Assembly (NCBI GenBank): GCA_015501595.1
Contig: JADNRX010000156.1
Coordinates: 56,892-120,891 of the forward strand
Direction: 5' to 3'
DNA: 64,000 nucleotides
DNA from: Hymenopellis radicata
Lineage: Eukaryota > Basidiomycota > Agaricomycetes > Agaricales > Physalacriaceae
The notes under the pieces are model-generated. The model made no database searches. It saw only the letters and a program-made list of their open reading frames with translations, and was not told the origin of the DNA. Shown here piece after piece: positions 33,310 through 43,758 of this stretch (its first letter is position 1; each line of letters begins with the position of its first letter). The position numbers and the translations under genes were made by a program.

Positions 33310-34290
33310 CTATACTTGACCGACCGACCTGCCTCCCAAATAGCGCACTCGAAGCGGCATCATGGCCTCCTCACCGACGAATGCCTTCGTAGTCGTAGAT
33401 CTGAATTGTTCGACCTTTGCACCCGCCGTGCCCTCCAAGGCAAAATCACGAATCAAAATTGCGAGCATCACTTTGAAGTCAAGAATAGCTGTTAATCATG
33501 AGCCACAGAACAACACAAAACACCTGACGCTCACCGAGTCGCCAACCGAGACAGTTCCTAGGTCCGTCCAGGAATGACGCCACATTGGCGTACGGACCGC
33601 GAGGGAGTTGGTCCGTTGGAAGCACGCCCCAGGAATGAGCCACCGCTCGGGGGAGAAACTATGACTATCTGGGCCGCAGACTTCGGGATCTGTGTTCAGA
33701 ACGGAAATTGGAATCACCTGCGATGAGGTGAGAAATGTCGGAGCAGTGTGGCAACGTCGAACATACCTGTCCCGCTTTGATGGGCGAAGAAGTGATGACC
33801 TCCCCGTTGGCGGTGGTAACCGTTTTCCCAAGTGGAATCATGTCGTCTTCGAGGGCGACGCGATCGGTGCGAGAGGACACGGCGCCGGCGTGTAGTCGAA
33901 GAGCTTTACAGCAAAGGAAAGACAAAGACCGTCTCACGACATCGGGACTGAACAATGGTGCTTTGATACGATAGACAGGTCCGAGCAGCGCAGCCCATCT
34001 CGAGTGCGGGGAGTGCTTCACATTCGTTTCCTGCGACCAGGCGGCATATTCGTGGCCCCAAAGCCAATGTTGCTGGTCTGCAGGCTAAGACGTGTATTAA
34101 ATCAATACGGTTCATGCCCTATCAATTGCGGTCCACGTACAGCAATGCGCAATTCATGGATTGGCGAGCTTCGTCGAACAAGGAGTCGGTAGAGAAGCAA
34201 AGCGGCGAAGAGGACAGCACATAAGACGGAGTTGTACATCGTATCAAATCCGTATCGAGATTGTGAAAGGCGCGCGACAGGCTGGAGAGA
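33310..34290 (-). pseudogene. cytochrome P450 relic with internal deletion
   Basis: Reading the minus strand gives the same N-terminus as the P450 at 61634: a membrane anchor with LCAVLFAALLLYRLL, then HSRWAALLGPVYRIKAPLFS. It jumps directly to RTDRVALEDD and ITSSPIKAGQV, SFSPERW, and the haem region GPRNCLGWRLG. The I-helix, ExxR and middle third are missing. The C-terminal tail (FKVMLAILIRDFA) is present to about 33310. Single-base differences break frames. It is a deletion derivative of the gene family at 61.6-63.7 kb. Confidence 0.85.
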
Positions 34291-34299
34291 AGAGGAGCA

Positions 34300-35150
34300 T
34301 CACGCATGACTATAAGTATGCGCAAAAAATGTCATGGCATCTGTTCAAACACGTCGAATCAAAGCTCGCACGCGGTTGCCGGAAAGTCAGAACCTGCTAG
34401 AAGTTTGCCCCCAGGTCCTCAGCCCCGTTGATATCGCCTTCAGGTGGTGGTTGTGGTAAAGATATCGTGCGTGGGAACAACTTCCTGATGACGCGCCACC
34501 GCACGAACAGGTAGCCCTGCCAATTCGAAAGTCGAAAATAGAGCCTCCAACACACGTTCCTCAAAGCCTCTCTAAAGTTGTCGGAGGCGGCGCTGTTCCA
34601 ATTGCTAGGGTCCAGTTTTATCGACGGTTTTCGACTTGGTAGTCCTTTAGCATCCCTTCTGGGCTCGCTATCAAGCATATTCTACAATGATTGTAACGTT
34701 ATACAGGGCATCCCCCCGAAACAAGGAGTCCTTATCTGTATAGGTTAACGCTTGGTGTCCACCCGTGGTGAACGAACAAGAACAGCCCTCTGTTTGATGT
34801 TCTATTTTGCACTCCTTGTATTGTTTTGGGTAGCGGCTTTCTCTCTTCGCGTGGCCAATCCGTTGAATGAGACGGGGCATTGCTTGCGTCGTCGCCCGCA
34901 AGCCCTCTGTTTGTTCATCCCCCATAACATTTCTCTACTGAAGATGGGTCGTGTAGTGATCTGGTGGGATCTTTCGCACCTGCCAAATCTTCCAATATTC
35001 TCGGGCTACGCGCTAGCTTCATGAATAGGTTCCTTCACCCTATCCAAGATCATTGAATGGTTGGAGGAACTGCCTGACGCGTCTTCTGTGTTTGTTCGTT
35101 ATCATGCATGAGTCGTGATGCGGGGATTTAGGATGAAGGAAGGACGGAAG
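34300..35150. other. gene-poor stretch next to the P450 relic
   Basis: Minus-strand frames at 34397-34678 and 34671-34925 are protein-like in composition but match no family I recognise. They could be two exons of one unassigned gene. No further feature is supported. Confidence 0.35.
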
Positions 35151-35159
35151 TGTATTAGG

Positions 35160-35480
35160 TTGAGGTCGAATCTGCTGATGTCATTTCGAGAGAACAAAAT
35201 CCCCAAACCGACCGCCCCTGGGGCTAGAACGAGCCACAATTCAGCAAGCTATGCCTCTTCTCCGATCTCGTCGAATCATGAGGCTGAACGGACACATGAA
35301 TCACCGCCGCCGCCCTCTCCACTGGTTTAGGCCCTTGAGGTAAGATCTGGAAAGATGGAGGTCTATATGCCCCGCTGTCCTTCTCGTCAATAACACCCAC
35401 AACACATTCGTGTCGCGGGCCTCTCGGCCAGAGGACGTTGCATTGAAGAGAAAAACCTTGAAGTTTCGCGACCAGACATT
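35160..35480 (+). pseudogene. relic of the C2H2 transcription factor gene
   Basis: PGARTSH…SSPISS…PPPPSPL on the plus strand resembles PGARTSHKTEHSSTSPLSSS and PLPPPSPRQ of the zinc-finger protein at 59170-60491, followed by stops and frame changes. Only the low-complexity middle of the gene is recognisable; no zinc fingers remain. Confidence 0.5.
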
Positions 35481-38128
35481 GTTAACGTTCACTCGAAAGT
35501 CTCGAGTTCTGAATCAACCCGCTGCAAATGCGTCCTATTGATAGATGTCGGGGCGAAGGCATCGAAGGGCACAGATCTAGCAGAGCAGATGAATACGAAG
35601 TATAATTAAGAGAACTCTGAAACATGTTGGTAGATGAGTGAAGCGAGACAGGTAAACCGCAAGTAGCACCATTACTAGGCTAGGATAAACATGGTAAGCG
35701 TGGGCAATACAGAGCACGGCGGGATCCCGAATCGATTCACGGTCTCTGCCGGTCATACGGCCCTCTCGGTCCTCTCGTTATAAAGGACAATGCGCTCCGT
35801 CAGGAGCTCCTCGTGTTGAACAAGGTTCGGCAGCGTCTTGTGTTGGAAACCTAGCAAACCGCAGTGTAGTGAGCCAGCCGTTGCGTTCTACGCAGTAATA
35901 GGCAAAGTAAAGGAAAATTAGAGTCAAAAGGCGACAGACATACTAAGTTCGACTCACATAAATCCCCAAGGCCTCAAAGGTCTAGGCTTAAAACTAGTAG
36001 TGGGATCCCCAGCACGCAGAATTGGTTTGAAGAAGTCCGTCGGAGGCCGTGATAGGACCTTCGCTTATATCTGAAGGTAAGCTTTATCTGAATGCGCCCG
36101 CGTACACCATAGAACTCACTTAGTTCTTATAGGACACGGCTGCATGAGGATCAACTAGTTCCAGGCAGCTGGGATTTTGGAGCGGCATGAGTTAAGAGAC
36201 GCGGCGCATACGTGCGGAATCGGAGCGCGGTCGTGGGCACCTCACTGGCAACCAGCGGTGAGACCTAGGGAGTGGGCCAGGAGTGGGCAGGGAGTCCGCA
36301 ACATCATGACGGTTCCGGGAAAGCCGGTCACGGTCACATAACGTCTGGGCCCCGTGCGCTTTGATCTTCAATCTTAGTAGGTTCAATGTTCAACGTTGAA
36401 CGTTCAACATTCATCTCCGACTGACAACTATGACCTTCGTCAACTTGACCGAACTAAATTACTTGACTTGACCGAAGGAATTCATTTATCACGGCTGTGG
36501 CGCCCCACAAGGCTCTGCCACGTCATAACTCATCTGGTCTACTTATACAGCGGTATCATTGCTCTCCCGAAATCATACTCTCATCCCCACGATATTTCGA
36601 TGCACATTACCAGACTGCCCCGAGGCTCTCCGCGGAATCTGCCATTCGACAAAGCAACTTTACTCTGCCACGAATCCTCTCGTCATCCTGCGTCATCCTG
36701 CTCCTTTCCTTTCCCACCTCCCTCTAGACTCTATGGTACGCCTTCGCGATGTAGAACCCTATAGAACGGCATCTTCGTACCATATGGCTATCAGCAAATC
36801 TAACATCTGCCGATGATCATGAGTTGAACGACTGGATGTCTCCGCGCGCGCCTTCTAAGTTCTCATCTCTGAAGCTGTATCACGCAGATGGAGCTTCATG
36901 AATTAATGAACCGGGACAATCGTGGGTTGGCTTGTGCTGTCGAGATTGTCATGCACTTGAGTCAAACAAAGTTTGAAGGTCTGATTCTTGGTCAATTGCG
37001 ATTTCCAGCGGGAGTATTCGATACTCATTCTTGCGTCACTCAGGGAAAATAGTACCCTCTTTATAACAATCATGACAGCATACAACTCAGTCTTCCTGGG
37101 ACTCAGTGTACTGACTCACAATGACTGTTCTTGCATAATCATACGGCAGATGTCGTGCATCTATCGATGTGATGCTTTCTTCGCTATGACGCGTGTGCGC
37201 CATTTTTCTATTTAGTCGTACATTAGATAGTGATACAGTTTAATGAGGCGGTAGCGTGCATAACATCGTGTCGTTGACCCGGCGTCATCTCGATGTTCAT
37301 CAGCGATAACTATAGCCATCGACGTCTCTTATACAGAACTGCGCACGCTCGCTCGAAGCCAGTCCGTACCGGCTCAGATCAACTTGCGTGCATCTCAGAT
37401 GCACGTCCCGCGGTCTGCCGCACCCAATCTTTACATCGCACTCGGGAGCAAAGTGAATTCGTGCGTCCCCGTCCCAGTCGTTATTATAGATTTTGGGGTG
37501 AAGCCCCCATTGCGTTATGGAGGATGGCCCGCTGGAGGACTACGGAAGATCCGATATGACTATGAAGCGAACACGGAAGATGGCCAGGAGTACACGCACT
37601 TGTATTGGCACGGTTCTCACCCCAAAGGGCAAGGTGGCGAGAATGAGAAAGCCTATGTGCATGGAGATGGAGATTGATTGTGAACCGCAGAAGCAAGGAG
37701 GGATCGATCCCGAATAGATGGCGGGGAGAAGACAAGGGTATAAGTATGTCTGTCTTTATGTACCCTACCTGGCTCAGCCGGTCGTGGAAGGAGGAAGAGG
37801 CCGATCCACCTATCGCCGACTATAGAAGAGGCGTTGCAAGTTGTCGTAAGGCCAAGACGCTTAAGCTGTCAAGTGATGTGGATAGCTTTAGATGACTTCA
37901 AAAGAGGCGTTAGAGAGCTCTCGCTGCGTCGCGTTGTGAGTGCGGGAGGAGCCGCGGGGGATGCTAAGTGTAGAGGTTTTATCACCTGAAGAACATATAT
38001 TTATTGCCTCCTCCTGAAGAGCGCTGTGTCTAATATTAACGCGTTCGGACTTCAGGTAAATCCAAATGTTTCAACACTATCCCTAAATTAGAAGAAGGCG
38101 ATGTAGATGACTTACATCTCCGTGCTCT
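35481..38128. other. gene-poor stretch with short palindromes
   Basis: No supported gene. Frames at 36396-36816 and 37384-37677 carry no motifs. Around 36385-36410 and 38305-38370 the words GTTCAAC/GTTGAAC recur as overlapping palindromes (e.g. GTTCAACGTTGAAC). Confidence 0.4.
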
Positions 38129-38257
38129 TCAATGAGTGGGTCCATCCTTTGTCAAGTGTTTGGCGTTAACAGCGACAACATGGTAGCCAATGACGGTAAC
38201 CATCGCCATCAGGCCTAAAGAGTTTGCGAGTGTCAACAGAGTTGTATGAGAGATCAT
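38129..38257 (-). CDS. OST4: oligosaccharyltransferase subunit OST4, copy A
   Basis: A 42-residue protein, MISHTTLLTLANSLGLMAMV, continuing through one membrane helix to NAKHLTKDGPTH. This is the OST4 pattern: a tiny single-helix subunit of the ER N-glycosylation complex, typically 35-45 residues. The length, the helix starting right after the N-terminus, and the VNAKHL end all fit. A near-identical protein is encoded at 55897-56025. It is divergently placed 216 bp from the PWP2 start. Which copy is the functional one cannot be told from sequence. Confidence 0.82.
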   Translation of the reverse strand: MISHTTLLTLANSLGLMAMVTVIGYHVVAVNAKHLTKDGPTH

Positions 38258-38473
38258 TATCTGACAAGTAGTGGGTCCTTCTGTTCCTGGAGGAGTAAAT
38301 CTACGCACAATTGAACGTTGAACGCGTTCGAGTATGGACTGGTGGTTGAAACTGGTTGACTGTTGAACGTTGAAAGACACAACCGCGAAGGTGACACGTA
38401 TGATACACGTGACGTAATCCGGTCCGGTATCCGACGATCAGAAAATAATCTGTGGCTGTGCAAAAAAGTAGAC

Positions 38474-41446
38474 ATGAAGGCGAACTACAAAGTGCGTATA
38501 CCTATTTCCTTAATTCTTCGCTTTTTACCCTCAGAAATGGCCGTTTCTAGTTTTCGAACTTGTGTGGCACCGTCTACCGACAAGGGAATGTCGTTTTCAC
38601 GGCCGATGGCAATTCCTTATTGAGCCCAGTTGGCAATCGGGTATCTGTGTTTGACCTCGTCAAGTGAGCACCCAGTTCTGCGCCAATTTCGCCTTCTGAA
38701 CCTTGAACTAGCAATAAATCGTTTACTCTACCGTTCGAGAACCGGAAGAACATCTCTGTTATAGCACTCAGCCCGGATTCAAATGTACTCATTTCCGTTG
38801 ACGAAGGTGCGTCCCTTTCAATATCATCAATTAACATATTAACAAAATCGTAGATGGGCGCGCACTGCTTGTCAACTTTAGGAAAGGTGTCGTGTTACAC
38901 CATATAAACTTTCACAAGTCTGTCAAGGACGTGAAATTCTCGCCCGATGGAAAGTGCGTTAATTATCCGCTGTTCGTGGACTGAATTGACAATTTACTCA
39001 GGTACATCGCCGTAACACATGGAGCCCACATTCAAGTTTGGAAGACCCCGAATCACCTCGCGCGCGAGTTCGCACCTTTCGACCTGCACCGAACATACAC
39101 CGGTCACCACGACGACGTCCTAACCATTCAGTGGTCGACAGATTCAAAGTAAGTCTGAGTCCACTTCAACGTCCGTGACCTCAATAATTCTTGCAGATGT
39201 TTTATTTCCACGTCCCGAGATATGACCGCTCGCCTTTACACATTGAACCCTGTGGAGGGATTCAGACCCAAGACATTCGCTGGACATAAAGATGCGGTTC
39301 TAGGCGCGTACTTCTCCGCAGACAACAGCACGGTACGTGTGTACACTATGCTTGTGATTCCAAGCTGAATAACGCGACTTAGATATACACCGTCAGTCGT
39401 GACGGTGCTGTCTTCACCTGGAAGTCCAAGGGCACGGACGATAGTGATTCAGATGATGACGAACCGATTGCATCAACATCCAAAGGACCCGAGAACTCGA
39501 ACTCTATCATCAACACACGATGGGGAGTCTTTGAACGTCACTATTTCAATCAGGCAGGCACGAAGGTCGTCTGTACCACGTTCCACGCGTCATCCAATCT
39601 GCTCGTCGTAGGCTTCTCGTCAGGCGTCTTCGGTCTGTGGGAACTTCCTGTGTTTTCCAACATCCATACCCTGAGCATTTCCCAGGAAAAGATATCCTCG
39701 GTTGCGATTAACGCATCGGGTGAATGGCTTGCATTCGGTGCCAAAAAGCTGGGTCAACTTCTCGTGTGGGAGTGGCAGTCGGAGTCGTATGTGCTCAAGC
39801 AGCAGGGGCACTTTTTCGACATGAACACGCTTGCGTACGCCCCAGATGGACAAACGATTGCCACAGGTGGAGATGATGGCAAAGTAAAGATATGGTCCAC
39901 GCATTCAGGCTTCTGTTTCGTGACGTTCACCGAACACTCGGCACCCATCTCTGCGGTATCGTTCGCCAAGCAGGGAAGCGTCCTCTTCTCCGCCTCCCTC
40001 GACGGCACTGTACGCGCCTACGATCTTATCCGATATCGCAACTTCCGCACTTTCACCTCCCTTCACCAGTCCAATTCTCCTCGCTGGCGGTAGATCCGTC
40101 GGGTGAAGTCGTTGCCGCCGGATCTACAGACAGCTTCGAAGTCTTCCTCTGGTCTGTCCAGACGGGCAAGCTTTTAGATATACTCACGGGACACGAAGGT
40201 CCCGTCAGCTCGCTTGCGTTTTCCCCGTCTGGCGAGAATCAGCTCATCAGCGGTTCATGGGATCGTACAGTGCGCTTGTGGAATGTCTTCGGACGCTCAC
40301 GCGCAGTCGAACCGTGGTCAGTCTCGTCTGACGTATTGGCTGTAGCCTTCCGGCCCGATGGCAAAGAGGCTTCTGTTTCGACACTTGATGGGCAGATCAC
40401 GCTCTTCGATGTGGCGGAGGGCAAGCAGACAAATGTGATTGAAGGACGAAAAGATATTTCTGGAGGGCGTAAAGCCGATGACCGCGTTTCAGCGGCAAAT
40501 AGCACGTCGGGCAAGGCCTTCAACAGCTTGGCGTACACGGCCGACGGACGATGTTTGCTCGCGGGTGGGAACAGCAAATACGTTGTGCTGTACGATGTAC
40601 GAGAGGGCGAAGGTGTTATGGTCAAGAAGTTTCAAATATCGGAGAATCTGTCCTTGGACGGAACCGAGGAATTCTTGGATAGTCGACGTGTCAACAGCGC
40701 TGGGATTAATGTGGACTTGATTGACGACAGAGGATACGAAAGTGACCTCCACGACCGCATGGACACCAGTCTTCCTGGAGTAACTACAGGCGGCGACCTG
40801 TCCAAACGACGTTACAGACAGGAAGCTCGGACAAAGTGTGTGCGGTTCTCGCCAGCCGGTCGTACTTGGGCGGCGGCGTCGACTGAGGGCCTTCTCATTT
40901 ACTCTCTGGACGACACGGTGCTCTTTGATCCCTTCGATCTTTCCATCGACTTGACACCCCAGACCGTCTTGGACGTCTTAACCTCCCGGGAGTATCTCAA
41001 GGCTCTTATCATGGCTCTCCGATTGAGCGAGAAACCCCTCATTCAGCGCGTATATGAAAAAATTCCGAGGGGCGATATTCGCCTCGTCGTGCGACAAGTG
41101 CCGGTTATGTACGTCCCGAACCTGCTTCGCTACGTGGCCGAGCATCTGGAGCTCAGTCCCCATCTCGAGTTCGATTTGGTTTGGGCCAACTCTTTGTTGG
41201 TGGCGCATGGTAGACATTTGAAGGATCGCTCAGGAGAGTATGCCAGTGTGTTCCGAGTAGTCCAAAAACAGCTCACCGAGTGCGAGAAGACAATTTCTAG
41301 GCTGTGCGTTGTCTTCTCACTTCCAAGCATCGCGGATCCGAGGCTGACCGCCATTTGTAGATGCGATGAAAACTCTTCTACGTTGAAAGTACCTCATAGA
41401 TCAGTCTCACGCCAAGACGACAGACAAGATGGACATCGTGTCATAA
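38474..41446 (+). CDS. PWP2: PWP2/UTP1 WD40 protein of the small-subunit processome
   Basis: This is a U3 snoRNP/90S pre-ribosome component (UTP-B complex) in the nucleolus, essential in yeast. Exons begin at 38474-38491 and 38551-38663. They give MKANYKFSNLCGTVYRQGN, VSVFDLV, SVDEDGRALLVNF and so on, followed by two WD40 propellers (KIWSTHSGFCFVTFTEHSAP, SGSWDRTVRLWNVFGRS). The PWP2 C-terminal helical domain comes last (VLTSREYLKALIMALRLSEK). Two one-base frame breaks are present: CACCTCCCTTC near 40055 (one C too few) and TTGAAAGTACC near 41385 (one A too many). With these the protein ends DQSHAKTTDKMDIVS, stop 41444-41446. For an essential, otherwise perfect gene these are probably sequence errors. 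Confidence 0.92.
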
Positions 41447-41637
41447 AAAGTATTATATAGTTGATTCAATACGATGCGCTATGGTTTTACAACACGGGAA
41501 GCTGATGTGATACAAGACTGCTTCGTTCTTCTTTTCGGCATTCGTGGATGGGGTGGGTGGGATTCATCAGTCAAGGATGGCCCCGGGTTTCACTTTGGAA
41601 CGACAAAGGATTTGTTGGCTGTTCTCACAAGTCAAGC

Positions 41638-41897
41638 TCAAACAACACGATACGGCGCAGCACACGAACCTTCCATGGGATGTCTTTTATCCATGTCATT
41701 GTATCCCCAATAATAGGCCAGCGCCGTCGCACCCATTAAAAGAGCTACCCCCATCACCTGCACCGCCTGGTCAACATCACATCGCGGAAATAACTGCGCA
41801 AACTTACCGTGTTTCCGCCCTTGGGCGTCATATTGAATTTAGAGCCAACATTGCCGAAGCCGGACAATGATGCAGGTCGAACGCGGGTTGGGATCAT
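41638..41897 (-). CDS. small single-helix membrane protein, unknown
   Basis: Two exons (41897-41808, 41766-41638) join in frame to 72 residues: MIPTRVRPASLSGFGNVGSK, a segment with NMTPKGGN, then the helix VMGVALLMGATALAYYWGY and a charged end. The intron has a good GTAAGT donor. A TATATAA box (minus) at 41941-41947 lies 44 bp upstream. The basic N-terminus plus one helix would suit a small mitochondrial inner-membrane protein, but I do not recognise the family. It converges on the PWP2 3' end, 191 bp away. Confidence 0.55.
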
Positions 41898-41940
41898 CGT
41901 TGTTTCTTGGTTCTGTGTCGTGGGATACGCTGGGGAGGGT

Positions 41941-41947
41941 TTATATA
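41941..41947 (-). promoter_or_regulatory. TATA box of the small membrane-protein gene
   Basis: TATATAA on the minus strand, 44 bp upstream of the 41897 ATG; this supports that start. Confidence 0.5.
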
Positions 41948-42491
41948 CTGTCCCAGCGGTGTGATGTCAGCTGCGCCTAGAGGTCGCCCGATGACTCTAT
42001 GTCTGAGGGCATAGGCCAACTATAGAGCAGGTCAGATGCCAGAGCCAATGCATTTCCCAGACCACGATCTGGAGTCATCTGGGGCATAGAACCTTGGCTT
42101 GACTAATCTTCATGACTTTCATCGACTGCATCTCGACGAACGAAGGTCAGTCCAGTCCTAGGCTTTTTCGAAGCTAATCATACTTTTTAACTTTACAACA
42201 ACTTTACAGTGTGTGCATTTCGTGTCCTTGTGAATAAATAAACCCTTTTGACACGAACTACACGTCGTCGTGGAAACTCTTCGTTATAGGTGAACTCGAG
42301 GGTGATTCTCCTTCAGGTGGAACGTGTCGCACATGATGGGTGCTCTGTAGAAACGTTCGGGCTCGCGATCCTCAAATTCAGAAAGTTTAGAAATCCAAAC
42401 ATACCGAGTTTCCACCTGCAGACTTTTCCTGTGCGGATCCCCAAGGCGAATTGTTCAATTGTCAAGTTCCTATTGAAGTCTCCAGGTCAAG
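41948..42491. other. intergenic region, nothing recognised
   Basis: Contains the 3' flank of the membrane-protein gene at 42492 and the upstream region of the small gene. No motif, RNA or repeat was recognised. Confidence 0.5.
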
Positions 42492-43758
42492 TTAACATGC
42501 CGTCAACCTTTGGAAGAGATTTTCACGCACGAATGGAGCTGAGGACGACAGGTTCACTGACATCTCCTCCTCGCGTGACGAGAAGGTAGCGTCACTTGGT
42601 GCGCTCGCTCTCAGCAGCATGAGGTTGATCAGGATGGTCAGGGTATAGATGGCGTCCGAAAATCGCAAACATGACTTGGAAACCTGGAGGCGCCGCGATC
42701 GATGAATGTGAACGAGTAAGACCTTGGAGATCTTACCATTGAAGTTTGTGAACAGAAGAACGACCGTCAAGGTTGTGGATAGTGCGGTGGTAACCCCACA
42801 CGAGACAGCATAAATGGCGATTACGCCGTAGAAGACTGCAAGCTATGTTAACGCGTACGATGAGGAAGAAAGCAAGAAGAAAAAACAGTTTGGTCGACGA
42901 ATAATGGTGTGTCAAGGCTTCTAATGCCCAAGCCAGCGAAGCAGCGATCAGGATATCTGTTCCCAGCACAAATCGCGGCTCGCTGCTCTTCTCGGAACGT
43001 CAGTCGTTAACGAGGTTTGAGAAGTCGGGAACGTACATTGTAAGATCTAATCCTACACGCTCGCCGATGAAAGTGTGGACAGAGAATATAGATCGCCGTT
43101 GTGAGGATGCATACAACCTAGTGAAGAGAAATCAGCAAAGAGGATTGCACTACAAGACTACACCTACATGACCGAGTATCATGAATGTTAAGAAGGCGGT
43201 CATGTATTTATCCCTAAGCTGGAGTACAGGTTAGCTCAAAAGAAAAAAATCCAGATACACACTCACATTGACCAATACCGGTACATAAAGAAGCATTGCT
43301 CTATTGTCGCGGACGCGTAATTGAGAATGATGAGTACCGGCGTTGGCCATCCTTGTTGAGTTATGATTTCCCTGTTTCCAGTTCACATCGTAGTCTAAGG
43401 GAATCACAAGTCGTAGACGTACCACTCATCGCTATCAAATACTATAAGGATGAACATCAACACGATCCATCAACTGGACATAGGAGGCACTTACGAGGTA
43501 TACATTCGCGATCACGAAGAGACTGGCCAGTCCGTCTGTCACGACGGACGCGTAGATGCCGTACTTGTACATCGGTATAGTCTTAAAGTTCCTGATGTAC
43601 CAAAACGTCATGGCAAGTTCGCTTGTATACAGGAAGATGTTGAGATGAGATCCCAGCAAGGGTGCTCTGTTACAATAACAGTCAGCAAGACGATAACGCC
43701 TCAACTCCGGACGGACAGCAACGTATACGTACGCTGCATACGAGCTGATATTGACCAT
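42492..43758 (-). CDS. multi-helix membrane protein of the DUF6533/DUF6534 type
   Basis: The start at 43758 gives MVNISSYAA, with an intron at ~43682-43732, then LLGSHLNIFLYTSELAMTFW, MYKYGIYASVVTDGLASLF and IANVYL. A later exon reads WPTPVLIILNYASATIEQCF followed by FMYRYWS, the signature block of these basidiomycete membrane proteins. Further helices are YMTAFLTFMILGH, a stretch containing TDILIAASLAWAL, and YTLTILINLMLL before a Ser/Glu-rich tail and the stop at 42492. Exon borders in the middle are only approximate. The N-terminus looks short for the family, so a first exon may be missed. It is distantly related to the gene at 13985. Function unknown. Confidence 0.65.

Noticed and set aside
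33310..34290. A functional short P450
   Set aside because: The I-helix and the ExxR helix are absent and frames are broken, so it cannot be an active P450.
36385..38370. GTTCAAC/GTTGAAC palindromes as regulatory operators
   Set aside because: They are overlapping simple words without a conserved spacing to any start site.
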